From assembly GCA_016700175.1 (NCBI GenBank), contig CP065003.1, forward strand, positions 2,056,001 through 2,120,000: 64,000 bases of DNA, written 5' to 3'. A program made the position numbers and the translations under genes. Positions within the stretch are counted from its first letter, which is position 1. The number at the start of each line of letters is the position of its first letter. This DNA is from Acidobacteriota bacterium (lineage in GTDB: Bacteria; Acidobacteriota; Blastocatellia; Pyrinomonadales; Pyrinomonadaceae). The notes under the pieces were generated by a model. That model saw only the letters and a list, made by a program, of their open reading frames with translations, did not search any database and was not told the origin of the DNA. Below are positions 7,886 to 15,564 of this stretch, in pieces.

Positions 7886-9670
7886 TCACGAAAAATTATA
7901 CCCGTTCGCCTCGATCAATCCGTCCGCGATACGCCTTCTCGCCGCGATCGTGTTCACAGGCGAGTTGTTCTTCGTGAAGCGCTTCAGCGCCGCCAGCATC
8001 ATCCGCAGGTCGTCGCCTTCCGCGAATCCCGCCAGCGTGTTCTTCGCCGTCGCCTCGACCCTCTGGATCGCGTCGTTGCAGAAAACCGAAACAGCATCGA
8101 CATACTTCTGAGCCGCCTCTTCGCCGTTATTCTCGGCATACTTCAGCGCGCGCAGGCAGGCGGACTCCATCGAATACGCGTCCATGATGATGTCCGCGCA
8201 GCCGATCAGAATCTCCTGCTGGTTCTGTATGTCCTGCATATACTTCTGCGCAGCGCTCCCGAGCACCATCAGCGCCACCTTCTTCGCGTTCCGGGCCAGC
8301 TTGAGCTCGTTTACGAGGAGCCCCTGATCAACATCCAGCGAAAGCTGGGGATTCAGGATCTCGTCCTGAAGCGCCTTTGCCGCCTGGAGCAGCCTGATCT
8401 CGCCCTTCATCGCGCGCTTCAGAAGCATTCCCGGTATCAGCATACGGTTGATCTCGTTAGTGCCCTCGAAAATGCGATTGATCCTAGAATCGCGGTACGC
8501 CTTCTCCGCCGGATACTCGGCCGAATAGCCGTAGCCGCCGTAGATCTGGACCATCTCGTCAACGACGAAGTCGAGCGTCTCCGAGCACGCTACCTTGTTT
8601 ATCGAAGATTCGACCGCGTATTCCTCGATCGATTTCAGCTTCTTCGCATCGTCCATGCCGTCGCCGATCAGCGCATCGATCATCCCCACGGTGCGATAAG
8701 TGATGCTTTCCGCCACCCACGTCCGGATCGCCATCTCCGCAAGTTTGTGCTTGATCGCTCCGAAATTCGAGATCGGCTGGCCGAACTGCTCCCTTTCGTT
8801 GGCGTACTTCACCGACTGGTCGAGAGCGAGCTTGGCTCCGCCGGTCACGGAAGCGCCGAGCTTGAAACGTCCGACGTTGAGGATGTTCAGTGCGATCTTC
8901 GCTCCGTCGCCTATCTCGCCGAGCAGGTTTCCCGCAGGGACCTTCGCGTCCGAAAGGATAAGAGGCGTCGTCGATGAAGACTTGATCCCCATCTTGTGCT
9001 CTTCCGCGCCGGGGTGGCAGTTCTCGCTCCGCTCGACGACGAACGCCGAGAACTTGTCTTTTTCCCCGTCCACCTTAGCGAAGACGATGTACACATCGGC
9101 AAATCCGCCGTTCGAGATCCACATTTTCTCGCCGTTCAGAACGTAGTGCTCGCCGTCTTCCGTCAGCCTCGCGGAACACTTCGCGCCGAGCGCGTCCGAG
9201 CCCGATCCGGCCTCCGAAAGGCAGTACGCGGTGACGACCTCACCCGACACGATCTTCGGGATCCATTTCTTGCGGAGTTCTTCGGACCCGAAATAAAGGA
9301 TCGGAAGAAGGCCGATCGACGTCTGAGCGCCGAAAGTCGTTCCGAATCCGCCTCCGCGGCCGATGTACTCTGCGATGACGACGCTGGTCGTCTGATCGAG
9401 ACCCAGCCCGCCGTACTCTTCGGGGATCGTCGCGCCGAGAAGGCCCAGTTCGCCCGCCTGCTGGACAAGCTGACGCGCGACCTCCCAGGCGTGGTTCTCC
9501 ATTGCCTCGAGCTGAGGCGTAACCTCATTGTCGACGAAGTCCTTCGTCGTTTCGCCGATCATCCTGTGTTCTTCGGTGAAGTCCTCAGGCGTGAACACCT
9601 CTGAATGCGACTGCTCTTCAATCAAAAACGCGCCGCCTTTTACGTAAGTCTTTTCCATTTGTGTTTCCAT
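7886..9670 (-). CDS. fadE: acyl-CoA dehydrogenase (long, VLCAD-like)
   Basis: 594 residues, the same length I recall for the Bacillus FadE type. It oxidises acyl-CoA to trans-2-enoyl-CoA with FAD, passing electrons to ETF. Visible marks are the FAD/substrate stretch AYCLSEAGSGSDALG, the WISNGGFAD segment, the arginine-rich NEREQFGQPIS region, and IYGGYGYSAEYPAEK. The catalytic base is Glu402 in RIFEGTNEINR. The extra ~180-residue C-terminal helical domain matches VLCAD/ACAD9-type dehydrogenases. Two ATGs are possible (residues 1 and 5) and neither has a clear ribosome site. The thiolase gene lies 154 bp upstream and may be co-transcribed. Confidence 0.93.
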   Translation of the reverse strand: METQMEKTYVKGGAFLIEEQSHSEVFTPEDFTEEHRMIGETTKDFVDNEVTPQLEAMENHAWEVARQLVQQAGELGLLGATIPEEYGGLGLDQTTSVVIAEYIGRGGGFGTTFGAQTSIGLLPILYFGSEELRKKWIPKIVSGEVVTAYCLSEAGSGSDALGAKCSARLTEDGEHYVLNGEKMWISNGGFADVYIVFAKVDGEKDKFSAFVVERSENCHPGAEEHKMGIKSSSTTPLILSDAKVPAGNLLGEIGDGAKIALNILNVGRFKLGASVTGGAKLALDQSVKYANEREQFGQPISNFGAIKHKLAEMAIRTWVAESITYRTVGMIDALIGDGMDDAKKLKSIEEYAVESSINKVACSETLDFVVDEMVQIYGGYGYSAEYPAEKAYRDSRINRIFEGTNEINRMLIPGMLLKRAMKGEIRLLQAAKALQDEILNPQLSLDVDQGLLVNELKLARNAKKVALMVLGSAAQKYMQDIQNQQEILIGCADIIMDAYSMESACLRALKYAENNGEEAAQKYVDAVSVFCNDAIQRVEATAKNTLAGFAEGDDLRMMLAALKRFTKNNSPVNTIAARRRIADGLIEANGYNFS

Positions 9671-9824
9671 GGTGATTGAACAGGGATGAAGGGGATCAAG
9701 GGGATGGCTCTCGCCTGTCTATACGACAACTGAATGCAACGCCAAACAGCAAGTCGGAACCCCGAACAGTCAGGAACCGATGATCCCCTTCATCTCCTTC
9801 ATCCCTGTGTACTACCCCTCTTAA

Positions 9825-11003
9825 TCAGATCCTCTCAAAGATTCCCGCGGCGCCCATTCCGCCGCCGACGCACATCGTCACCATTCCGTATCTGACATCC
9901 CGCCGTTCCATCTCGCGAAGGATCGTCGCAGTGAGCTTGGCTCCCGTGCACCCGAGCGGGTGCCCGAGCGCGATCGCGCCTCCGTTTACGTTGATCTTGT
10001 CCGGATTCATCTCCAGAAGCTTGATCACCGAAAGCGCCTGCGCCGCGAATGCTTCGTTAAGCTCGATAACGCCGATGTCGTCGAGCGACAAGCCGGCAAG
10101 CTTCAGTGCCTTAGGGATCGCGTAAACAGGCCCGACGCCCATTTCTTCAGGCAAGCATCCGGCGGTCGCATACGAAACGAATCTCGCCAGAGGCTTCAGT
10201 CCCATTTCTTCGGCCTTTTCGGCCGACATCACGACCGACGCCGCGGCCCCGTCCGACATTTGCGAGGACGAACCGGCAGTCACGCTGCCCTTTGCGTGAA
10301 AGACAGGCCTCAGCTTCGAAAGGCCCTCCAGCGAGGTGTCCCTCCGGACGCCCTCGTCGGTATCGAAGACCACTTCTTTTCTTCTCGCGCGGCCGTTCTC
10401 GTCGAGCTCGTCGACGTAAACGGTCAAAGGTGCGATCTCGTCCTTGAAACGGCCGGCATCCTGAGCCGCCGCAGCCTTTTCGTGCGAACGGAGCGAGAAC
10501 TCATCCTGCTCCTCGCGGGAGATCTCGTACTTGTTCGCTAGCGCCTCCGCTGTGAGCCCCATGTTCAGGTAATAATCCGGGTACGTGTCGACCAGTTTCG
10601 GATTCGGCCTCACGACGTTGCCGCCCATGGGGATCATCGACATCGTCTCGAGCCCGCCCGCGACGATGATGTCCGACCCGCCGGTCTTGATCCGGTCAGC
10701 GGCGATCGCGATGGTCTGAAGCCCCGACGAACAGTATCGATTAACAGTCATCGCCGGCACTTCGACCGGGAGCCCGGCCTCGATCGCGGCGGTCCGCGCT
10801 ACGTTCATACCCTGTTCGGCCTCCGGGAACGCGCAACCCATTATCACGTCGTCGACCTGCGAGGGCTCGAGACCCTCAACGCGATCGACGGCTCCCTTAA
10901 TGGCCGCCGCGCCCATATCGTCCGGGCGTGTGTTTCTCAATGTGCCTTTCGGCGCTTTTCCCACGGCCGTACGCACGGCCGAAACGATTACAGCTTCTTT
11001 CAT
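9825..11003 (-). CDS. fadA: acetyl-CoA C-acyltransferase (thiolase)
   Basis: 392 residues, standard thiolase length. It cleaves 3-ketoacyl-CoA to acetyl-CoA and a shortened acyl-CoA. The acyl-enzyme cysteine is Cys91 in VNRYCSSGLQ. The two acid-base residues are His348 in GGAIALGHPLGCTGA and Cys378 in TMCVGGGMGAAG. ELNEAFAAQ, the fourth family motif, is present. It lies just upstream of fadE on the same strand, and fadB is 4.5 kb further upstream. No FadR-like palindrome is visible before it, so its regulation may differ from that of fadB. A biosynthetic thiolase is less likely given the fad neighbours. Confidence 0.93.
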   Translation of the reverse strand: MKEAVIVSAVRTAVGKAPKGTLRNTRPDDMGAAAIKGAVDRVEGLEPSQVDDVIMGCAFPEAEQGMNVARTAAIEAGLPVEVPAMTVNRYCSSGLQTIAIAADRIKTGGSDIIVAGGLETMSMIPMGGNVVRPNPKLVDTYPDYYLNMGLTAEALANKYEISREEQDEFSLRSHEKAAAAQDAGRFKDEIAPLTVYVDELDENGRARRKEVVFDTDEGVRRDTSLEGLSKLRPVFHAKGSVTAGSSSQMSDGAAASVVMSAEKAEEMGLKPLARFVSYATAGCLPEEMGVGPVYAIPKALKLAGLSLDDIGVIELNEAFAAQALSVIKLLEMNPDKINVNGGAIALGHPLGCTGAKLTATILREMERRDVRYGMVTMCVGGGMGAAGIFERI

Positions 11004-11039
11004 GATTCACGTCGGCCTGCGGCCGAATTTCAAATTCCA

Positions 11040-11157
11040 GATTCCAGATTCCAGATTCCAGAGCTATTGTCTCCAACTTCTTGTCTCAGTCCTCAGTCCT
11101 CAGTCCTTTCATCTCAGCACTCATCTCTCATTTCTCAGCACTCATTTCTCGATTTCC
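11040..11157. repeat. low-complexity CAGATTCCA / TCAGTCC / CAGCACTCAT tract
   Basis: Short direct repeats: ATTCCAG three times, CAGTCCT three times, then TCAGCACTCATTTCTC-like units. The same kind of tract appears at ~12963, ~40048, ~44160, ~44560 and ~52247. Its left end overlaps the last codons of the antiporter gene. Confidence 0.7.
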
Positions 11158-12366
11158 GAGCTGTCCCAGCATCTTCAGAAGCGGCGTCATTGTCAGGCCC
11201 TGGGCGAAGACCGAAAAGGCTACCACTCCGAACGTCACGGTCAGGATCTCCGAACGGTACGGGACCGAGGTCGGGATACCGAGCGCAAGGGCCAACGCAA
11301 GAGCGCCTCGCAAACCTCCCCAGAACATTATGTGCTGGTGCTCACGGTCGAACTTCCAGCGGGTGAACGAGTACGCGAACGAGATAGGATAGATCGCCGC
11401 AGCCCGCGCGATTATCACAGCGACTATCGCGATCCCTATCGCGAATAGCCCCCGCCCAAAATCCTGGTACGCCTCGTTGATCCCCAAAATGATAAAGACC
11501 AGTGTGTTCACGACGAACGCGGCGAACTCCCAGAAAGATTCGATCGATTCCTCGCCTTTCTCCGTGATGAACCCGAGAGCCGTCGTGTTTCCGACAAGCA
11601 AGCCCGCCGTCATCGTCGCAAGCACTCCCGACCAGTGGAACTGCTCGGCCGCCCAAAAGGACCCGAACGCCGCTATCGTCGTAAGCGCTATCTCCACGAG
11701 ATGATCGTGCGTCCTTCCCGCTATGAACAGGCACGCGCCGCCGACCAAGAGGCCGATCGCGATCCCGCCGAATATCGATAGGACCAGAGTTCCCACGATC
11801 GTCTCGGGCAGGAGCGCGTTCCCGGTCGCAAATGCAAGCGCGACCGTGAAACCAACCGCCGCGGTCGAGTCGTTGAAGAGCGATTCCGATTCGACCAGCA
11901 TCCGCAGGCGGCCTTCTACTCCGGCCTCCTTGAACGTCGCGATGACAGAGACAGGGTCAGTAGCCGCGATCAGGATCCCGAAGAGTGCCGCCATCGGCCA
12001 TTCCCAGCCGACCAGGTAATGCATTATCGACGCGGTTATGACAGCCGAGAGCATAACGCCGACGGTCGCGAACGTGACGACCGGCAGCAGGTCGCGCTTC
12101 AACTCGTCCCAGCGGATGTAGAGCGCGGCTTCAAAGATCAGAGGCGGAAGAAGCACCTTGAACAGCAGTTCCTTATTGAACGGCACTTCGACCCCGAGCG
12201 GAATGAACGCCAGGATGATCCCCGCAACCACAAGCCCGACGGTATAGGGGATCCGTAACCTGCGGGCGATGATCGCAACGACCGCGCCGATCAGAAGGAT
12301 CAGCTCGATAGTCTCGATGTTCAGTCCGTTTTCCGCTTCTGCCGCCGCAGCTGCTTCCGCAAACAT
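11128..12366 (-). CDS. cation:proton antiporter, NhaP/CPA1 type
   Basis: 412 residues with ~12 transmembrane segments. The core ion-binding elements are ATDPVSV (Asp137) and the paired ESLFND (Asn165-Asp166); an Asn-Asp pair is typical of electroneutral CPA1 exchangers. The C-terminal WGGLRGALALALAL matches the conserved arginine helix of the family. It would exchange Na+ or K+ for H+ at the inner membrane. The final residues (NREMSAEK) and the stop lie inside a low-complexity repeat, so the natural C-terminus may have been remodelled. The gene is on the minus strand between fadA and ybaK. Confidence 0.88.
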   Translation of the reverse strand: MFAEAAAAAEAENGLNIETIELILLIGAVVAIIARRLRIPYTVGLVVAGIILAFIPLGVEVPFNKELLFKVLLPPLIFEAALYIRWDELKRDLLPVVTFATVGVMLSAVITASIMHYLVGWEWPMAALFGILIAATDPVSVIATFKEAGVEGRLRMLVESESLFNDSTAAVGFTVALAFATGNALLPETIVGTLVLSIFGGIAIGLLVGGACLFIAGRTHDHLVEIALTTIAAFGSFWAAEQFHWSGVLATMTAGLLVGNTTALGFITEKGEESIESFWEFAAFVVNTLVFIILGINEAYQDFGRGLFAIGIAIVAVIIARAAAIYPISFAYSFTRWKFDREHQHIMFWGGLRGALALALALGIPTSVPYRSEILTVTFGVVAFSVFAQGLTMTPLLKMLGQLGNREMSAEK

Positions 12367-12383
12367 ATCGGGTCTTCAGTGCT

Positions 12384-12857
12384 TCAGATCGCTATTTCGA
12401 CCTCATCAATATCGAGCGCGTTCTTGAGATCCTCCGGATCGATCTCGACCAGAAATCCGCGTCCGCCGCCGTTGATCCATATTCTGCCGAGCTCGAAGAT
12501 CGTCCTCTCGGCGAGAACCGGCATTCGGGTCTTCATTCCGAAAGGCGACGTGCCCCCGAAAACATATCCTGTCCACTTATGGGCCTTGTCCTCAGCGGCG
12601 GGCGATGCTGATTTCACACCCAGATGCCTCGCGAGATTCTTCTCCGAGACCTCCCTGTCCCCGTGCATCAGGACCGCGACCGGTTTCCCTTCAGACGTTT
12701 CAAATATCAGGGTCTTGATCACCGAGTGCTCGTCGATCCCAAGGGCTTCCGCCGAGTGCGCCGTTCCGCCTTTCTCGACGTAGTCGAACAGGTGCGGCAC
12801 GAACTCGATCTTCTTCTCTCGAAGGAACCTGACGGCCTGAGTCACGGGATAATTCAT
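12384..12857 (-). CDS. ybaK: aminoacyl-tRNA deacylase, YbaK/EbsC family
   Basis: 157 residues from the ATG at 12857, matching the usual YbaK length. An 11-residue upstream extension in frame has no family support. The family hydrolyses mischarged tRNAs, classically Cys-tRNA(Pro), protecting translation. Visible marks are the N-terminal VTQAVRFLREKKIEF, the core VIKTLIFETSEGKPVAVLMHGD with the conserved lysine, the glycine-rich GYVFGGTSPFGM loop and the C-terminal INGGGRGFLVEIDP. It is 18 bp upstream of the antiporter on the same strand. No ribosome site is obvious. Confidence 0.88.
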   Translation of the reverse strand: MNYPVTQAVRFLREKKIEFVPHLFDYVEKGGTAHSAEALGIDEHSVIKTLIFETSEGKPVAVLMHGDREVSEKNLARHLGVKSASPAAEDKAHKWTGYVFGGTSPFGMKTRMPVLAERTIFELGRIWINGGGRGFLVEIDPEDLKNALDIDEVEIAI

Positions 12858-12879
12858 TGATTCTGTGCTGTGGGACCGC

Positions 12880-13053
12880 GGGCGTCCCACCCTCTCACCG
12901 CTAGCCGCTAGCCGCCTTGCCCGCTTCGTTCGCTGCCCCTCGCTGACGCGCGGGGTTCCGCCTCTAAGTACTCAGTCCTTTGCACTCAGTACTTCATCAC
13001 CCCCCGCCCCTACAACCGCTCACTACTCACTCGGGCGGGGACAAGCCCCGCCC
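12880..13053. repeat. cluster of small dispersed hairpins
   Basis: Contains TGGGAC...GTCCCA (about 12870-12889), a CCCCTCGCTGACGCGCGGGG hairpin (~12937-12957), TACTCAGTCC-type repeats (~12966-12992), and a perfect 8-bp hairpin with an ACAAG loop (13033-13040 with 13046-13053) that abuts the tag stop codon. Nearly the same ACAAG hairpin serves as the rpoC terminator at 52220, but here no T tract follows. Confidence 0.7.
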
Positions 13054-13614
13054 CTACAGCGAAACTTCCCCGTGTCTGAAACACGAAACAATGTGGTCGT
13101 TCACCATCCCTGTCGCCTGCATAAACGCATAACAGATCGTCGATCCGACGAAGTTGAATCCGCGCTTCTTCAGGTCCTTGCTCATCGCGTCCGAAAGATC
13201 CGTCGACGGCGGCACGTCCGAAAGCCTTTTCCATCTGTTCACCTTCGGCTCGCCGCCGACGAACGACCAGACGTACGGATCGAAGCCTCCGAACTCGTCC
13301 TGAACTTTCAGAAAAGCGTTCGCGTTCCGGACCGCCGAACGGACCTTCAGACGATTCCGCACGATACCCTCGTCCTCAAGCAGTGAGGCGATCTTCTTTT
13401 CTCCATACCGCGCGACCTTCTCCGGATCGAAGCGGTCGAAGGCCTTCCGATAGTTATCGCGTTTTCGGAGGATCGTGTCCCAGCTGAGGCCCGCCTGTGC
13501 GCCCTCGAGTATCAGGAATTCAAAGAGCCTGTTCTCATCGTGGAGCGGCACGCCCCATTCCGAGTCGTGATACTCGACTGCAAGGTCGTTTGTCGCCCAT
13601 CCGCAGCGTTCCAT
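13054..13614 (-). CDS. tag: DNA-3-methyladenine glycosylase I
   Basis: 186 residues, normal for Tag. It excises 3-methyladenine from alkylated DNA. The zinc site of the family is intact: Cys4 and His16 at the N-terminus (MERCGW..., EYHDSEWG) with His174 and Cys178 near the C-terminus (DHIVSCFRH). The catalytic acid is Glu37 in ILEGAQAGLSW. The KRGFNFVGSTICYAFMQATG segment is also characteristic. Its start is 6 bp from the stop of the upstream lipoprotein gene, so the two may be co-transcribed. Confidence 0.95.
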   Translation of the reverse strand: MERCGWATNDLAVEYHDSEWGVPLHDENRLFEFLILEGAQAGLSWDTILRKRDNYRKAFDRFDPEKVARYGEKKIASLLEDEGIVRNRLKVRSAVRNANAFLKVQDEFGGFDPYVWSFVGGEPKVNRWKRLSDVPPSTDLSDAMSKDLKKRGFNFVGSTICYAFMQATGMVNDHIVSCFRHGEVSL

Positions 13615-13620
13615 CGCGTT

Positions 13621-14070
13621 CTACTTCTGCTCGATCTTGTAAACCTTCACGAAACAGCCGACGCCCCCTTCGGCTTCGCTGCTCTGGTATGCGCTGAGCT
13701 TTCCGGTCACGGTCACTTCCTTACCCAGATCGACAACGCCGCCTTCGTTGTTTCTGATCACGATGTCGGTCTTCTGATACCCGCGCGGCAGTTCGTCCAT
13801 CGTGTTCGCTCCGCTGCCGAGCGCGATATCCGCGGTGAAGCCCGTTTTCTCGTCGGCATTGGCTTTCAGCTTCATCCCGCACTCCATTCGCCCGCTGGTG
13901 TCGGAACAGAACACGCCGCCGGCATCATCCAGAAAGCCTTTTGTTTCTATCGTCTTTCCGTCGTTGCCCAGAGCGCACACCTTGTCATATTCCACAGGCT
14001 CGCCCGTTGTGTCGCATCCGACGCCCGCGATGCCCAGAAACAAAACCGTGACGATGATAAGTGGTCTCAA
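13621..14070 (-). CDS. small lipoprotein, cysteine-containing, unknown function
   Basis: 149 residues from a TTG start at 14070. The longer ATG frame (to 14133) would overlap the upstream gene and add an unhelpful charged extension. The TTG has a GAGGAG ribosome site 8 bases before it and opens directly into a signal peptide (RPLIIVTVLFLGIAGVGC) with a lipobox-like cysteine. The mature part has further Cys residues (KVCALG, VFCSDTSGRMECGM, GCFVKVYK) and a plausible beta-rich KEVTVTGKLSAY ending that recalls OB-like or bacterial immunity folds. I do not recognise the family. Envelope location is inferred. Confidence 0.75.
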   Translation of the reverse strand: MRPLIIVTVLFLGIAGVGCDTTGEPVEYDKVCALGNDGKTIETKGFLDDAGGVFCSDTSGRMECGMKLKANADEKTGFTADIALGSGANTMDELPRGYQKTDIVIRNNEGGVVDLGKEVTVTGKLSAYQSSEAEGGVGCFVKVYKIEQK

Positions 14071-14098
14071 CTTTTCGCTCCTCAGTGATCGCTCAGGA

Positions 14099-14674
14099 TC
14101 ACTCTGATGTCGAAACGCCGCCCGGGAAACCACTGGTCCCGGTGACTTCGACAGCCTGATCGAAATGCCTCCGCTCGTGGATCACGAGGATCTCGAAAGC
14201 GGTGGCGAGGGTAAGGGGAGCCTTGTCGCTGACCGGAGACGCGATCTTGATCTTTTTGCGGTCGAGATGATCGGTCTGGCGTATGTACGACATAAGCTTC
14301 TCCTGGTAATCCGCGAAGTCCTCGACTATCGAGTCGGGAACATCGCTCCGCGAAGGCTCGAAGACCGGAAAGGTCTTCATTTTCTTCCTGTTCTGCGGAT
14401 CGACGGAGCGTTTGATCAGGTACCCGACGAGGCCCGACCAGAACGGGATCCGGCTCCAGAGGTTCGGACGAAGATCGTCTCCGACGACGTCGTCAAGCTT
14501 CTTGAAGTAGGCCCGGTTCGTCGTGATCAGATGGTCGATGCATTGCGCGACGCTCCAGCGGTCGGCGCCGGGCTTCCAGTTGAGCTGATCCGCAGTCAGT
14601 CCCCCGAAGGCGTTCTTGACGTCGGAGGTCACCTCGCAGATGCGTTCGATAAGGTTCTCGCTCGTCTCGGTCAT
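14099..14674 (-). CDS. DinB-superfamily protein
   Basis: 191 residues. It shows the DinB_2-like pattern: an N-terminal helix with RWSVAQCIDHLITTNRAYF (first His), and a C-terminal ILVIHERRHFDQA that supplies two more histidines for a metal site. An internal hydrophobic stretch near LWSRIPFWSGLVGYLI is too short and polar-flanked to be a firm membrane segment. The stop is 28 bp before the lipoprotein TTG start. Enzymatic activity is unknown. It is not closely similar to the DinB protein at 6315. Confidence 0.78.
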   Translation of the reverse strand: MTETSENLIERICEVTSDVKNAFGGLTADQLNWKPGADRWSVAQCIDHLITTNRAYFKKLDDVVGDDLRPNLWSRIPFWSGLVGYLIKRSVDPQNRKKMKTFPVFEPSRSDVPDSIVEDFADYQEKLMSYIRQTDHLDRKKIKIASPVSDKAPLTLATAFEILVIHERRHFDQAVEVTGTSGFPGGVSTSE

Positions 14675-14689
14675 ACTTTAAGTCGACCC

Positions 14690-15070
14690 TCACTTGTATC
14701 CGTAGATCACGCGTCGGATCCCGTCCTTCATCCGGGCACAATGGAAGTTTAGCAGCAACCCTACATGGCATCCTGATAGCTTCAGGTAAGTCAGAACCTG
14801 CGCCAAATGAACATCATTCATTCTCTCGACCGCCTTTACCTCGATTATCAACCGGTTTTCTACGAACAGATCTACTCGATAACCGCATTCCAAGTTGATC
14901 TCCCTGTAGGTTAAAGGTAGTCCTTTTTCCTTTTCGACATACAGTCCGCTATCCGTCAGTTCATAATGAAGGCATTCCTGGTAAGACGACTCAAGCAATC
15001 CGGGCCCAAGCTCTGAATGCACCCGAATCGCCGCGCCGATGACCTTCCCGGAAAGAGCATTTTCATCCAT
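14690..15070 (-). CDS. GxxExxY protein (PD-(D/E)xK-like)
   Basis: 126 residues. Carries the family-naming motif at 24-30 (G-LL-E-SS-Y) and, after it, a restriction-endonuclease-like core with Asp67 in YRVDLFV and Glu77/Lys79 in LIIEVKAVE. Family proteins of this size are scattered across environmental bacteria and mobile contexts. A nuclease fold is inferred and the role is not established. It sits 15 bp upstream of the DinB-like gene. The downstream end reads GYK before a TGA, a normal full-length C-terminus. Confidence 0.88.
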   Translation of the reverse strand: MDENALSGKVIGAAIRVHSELGPGLLESSYQECLHYELTDSGLYVEKEKGLPLTYREINLECGYRVDLFVENRLIIEVKAVERMNDVHLAQVLTYLKLSGCHVGLLLNFHCARMKDGIRRVIYGYK

Positions 15071-15564
15071 TTCGGTTCCTCCTTAGGTGAGGTTAGAGGT
15101 TTGTGCATTGCCGAACCGCAAAAACACGGATCGACATTCGGATGACCTTTTCTATTTCAAATATCTTTCTAAAACGTAAAGGCTCTAACGAATCTTCAGC
15201 CGGGTTTCGAATGACAGGTCCGCCCGGAATTTACCACAGAGGACTCAGAGGTTCTCACGGAGATCACCGAGGACTACTGAATGCTCTCCGTGCTCTTTGT
15301 GTGATCCTTGGTGATCTCCGTGGTTGGACTTCTTGAACGAAAACCACTCGAAAGGTAAAGCCAGTACTGAGCACACCGAAAATCTCAAAAGGACCAAAAA
15401 GCAAGACAACAATTCCTCAGTGGTCTTTGTGAAAACCTTCGTGTCCTTTGTGGTTAATTCCTCTTTGATCTAAGACCCCTCAAACAGTCAACCAAGGAGG
15501 ACGGCGATTGTCACAAAAGATCTCCAGGAAACAGGTTTCCCCAAGCCAGCGCAGATCGAACCCT
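15071..15564. repeat. intergenic region with degenerate ACCACAGAG-type inverted repeats
   Basis: 494 bp between the GxxExxY gene and the end of fadB. 15233-15326 is a diverged type A inverted-repeat module. 15419-15464 holds only a right arm ending CTTTGTGGTTAATTCC. ORFs here have no supported start or conserved features. Nothing else recognisable. Confidence 0.75.
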
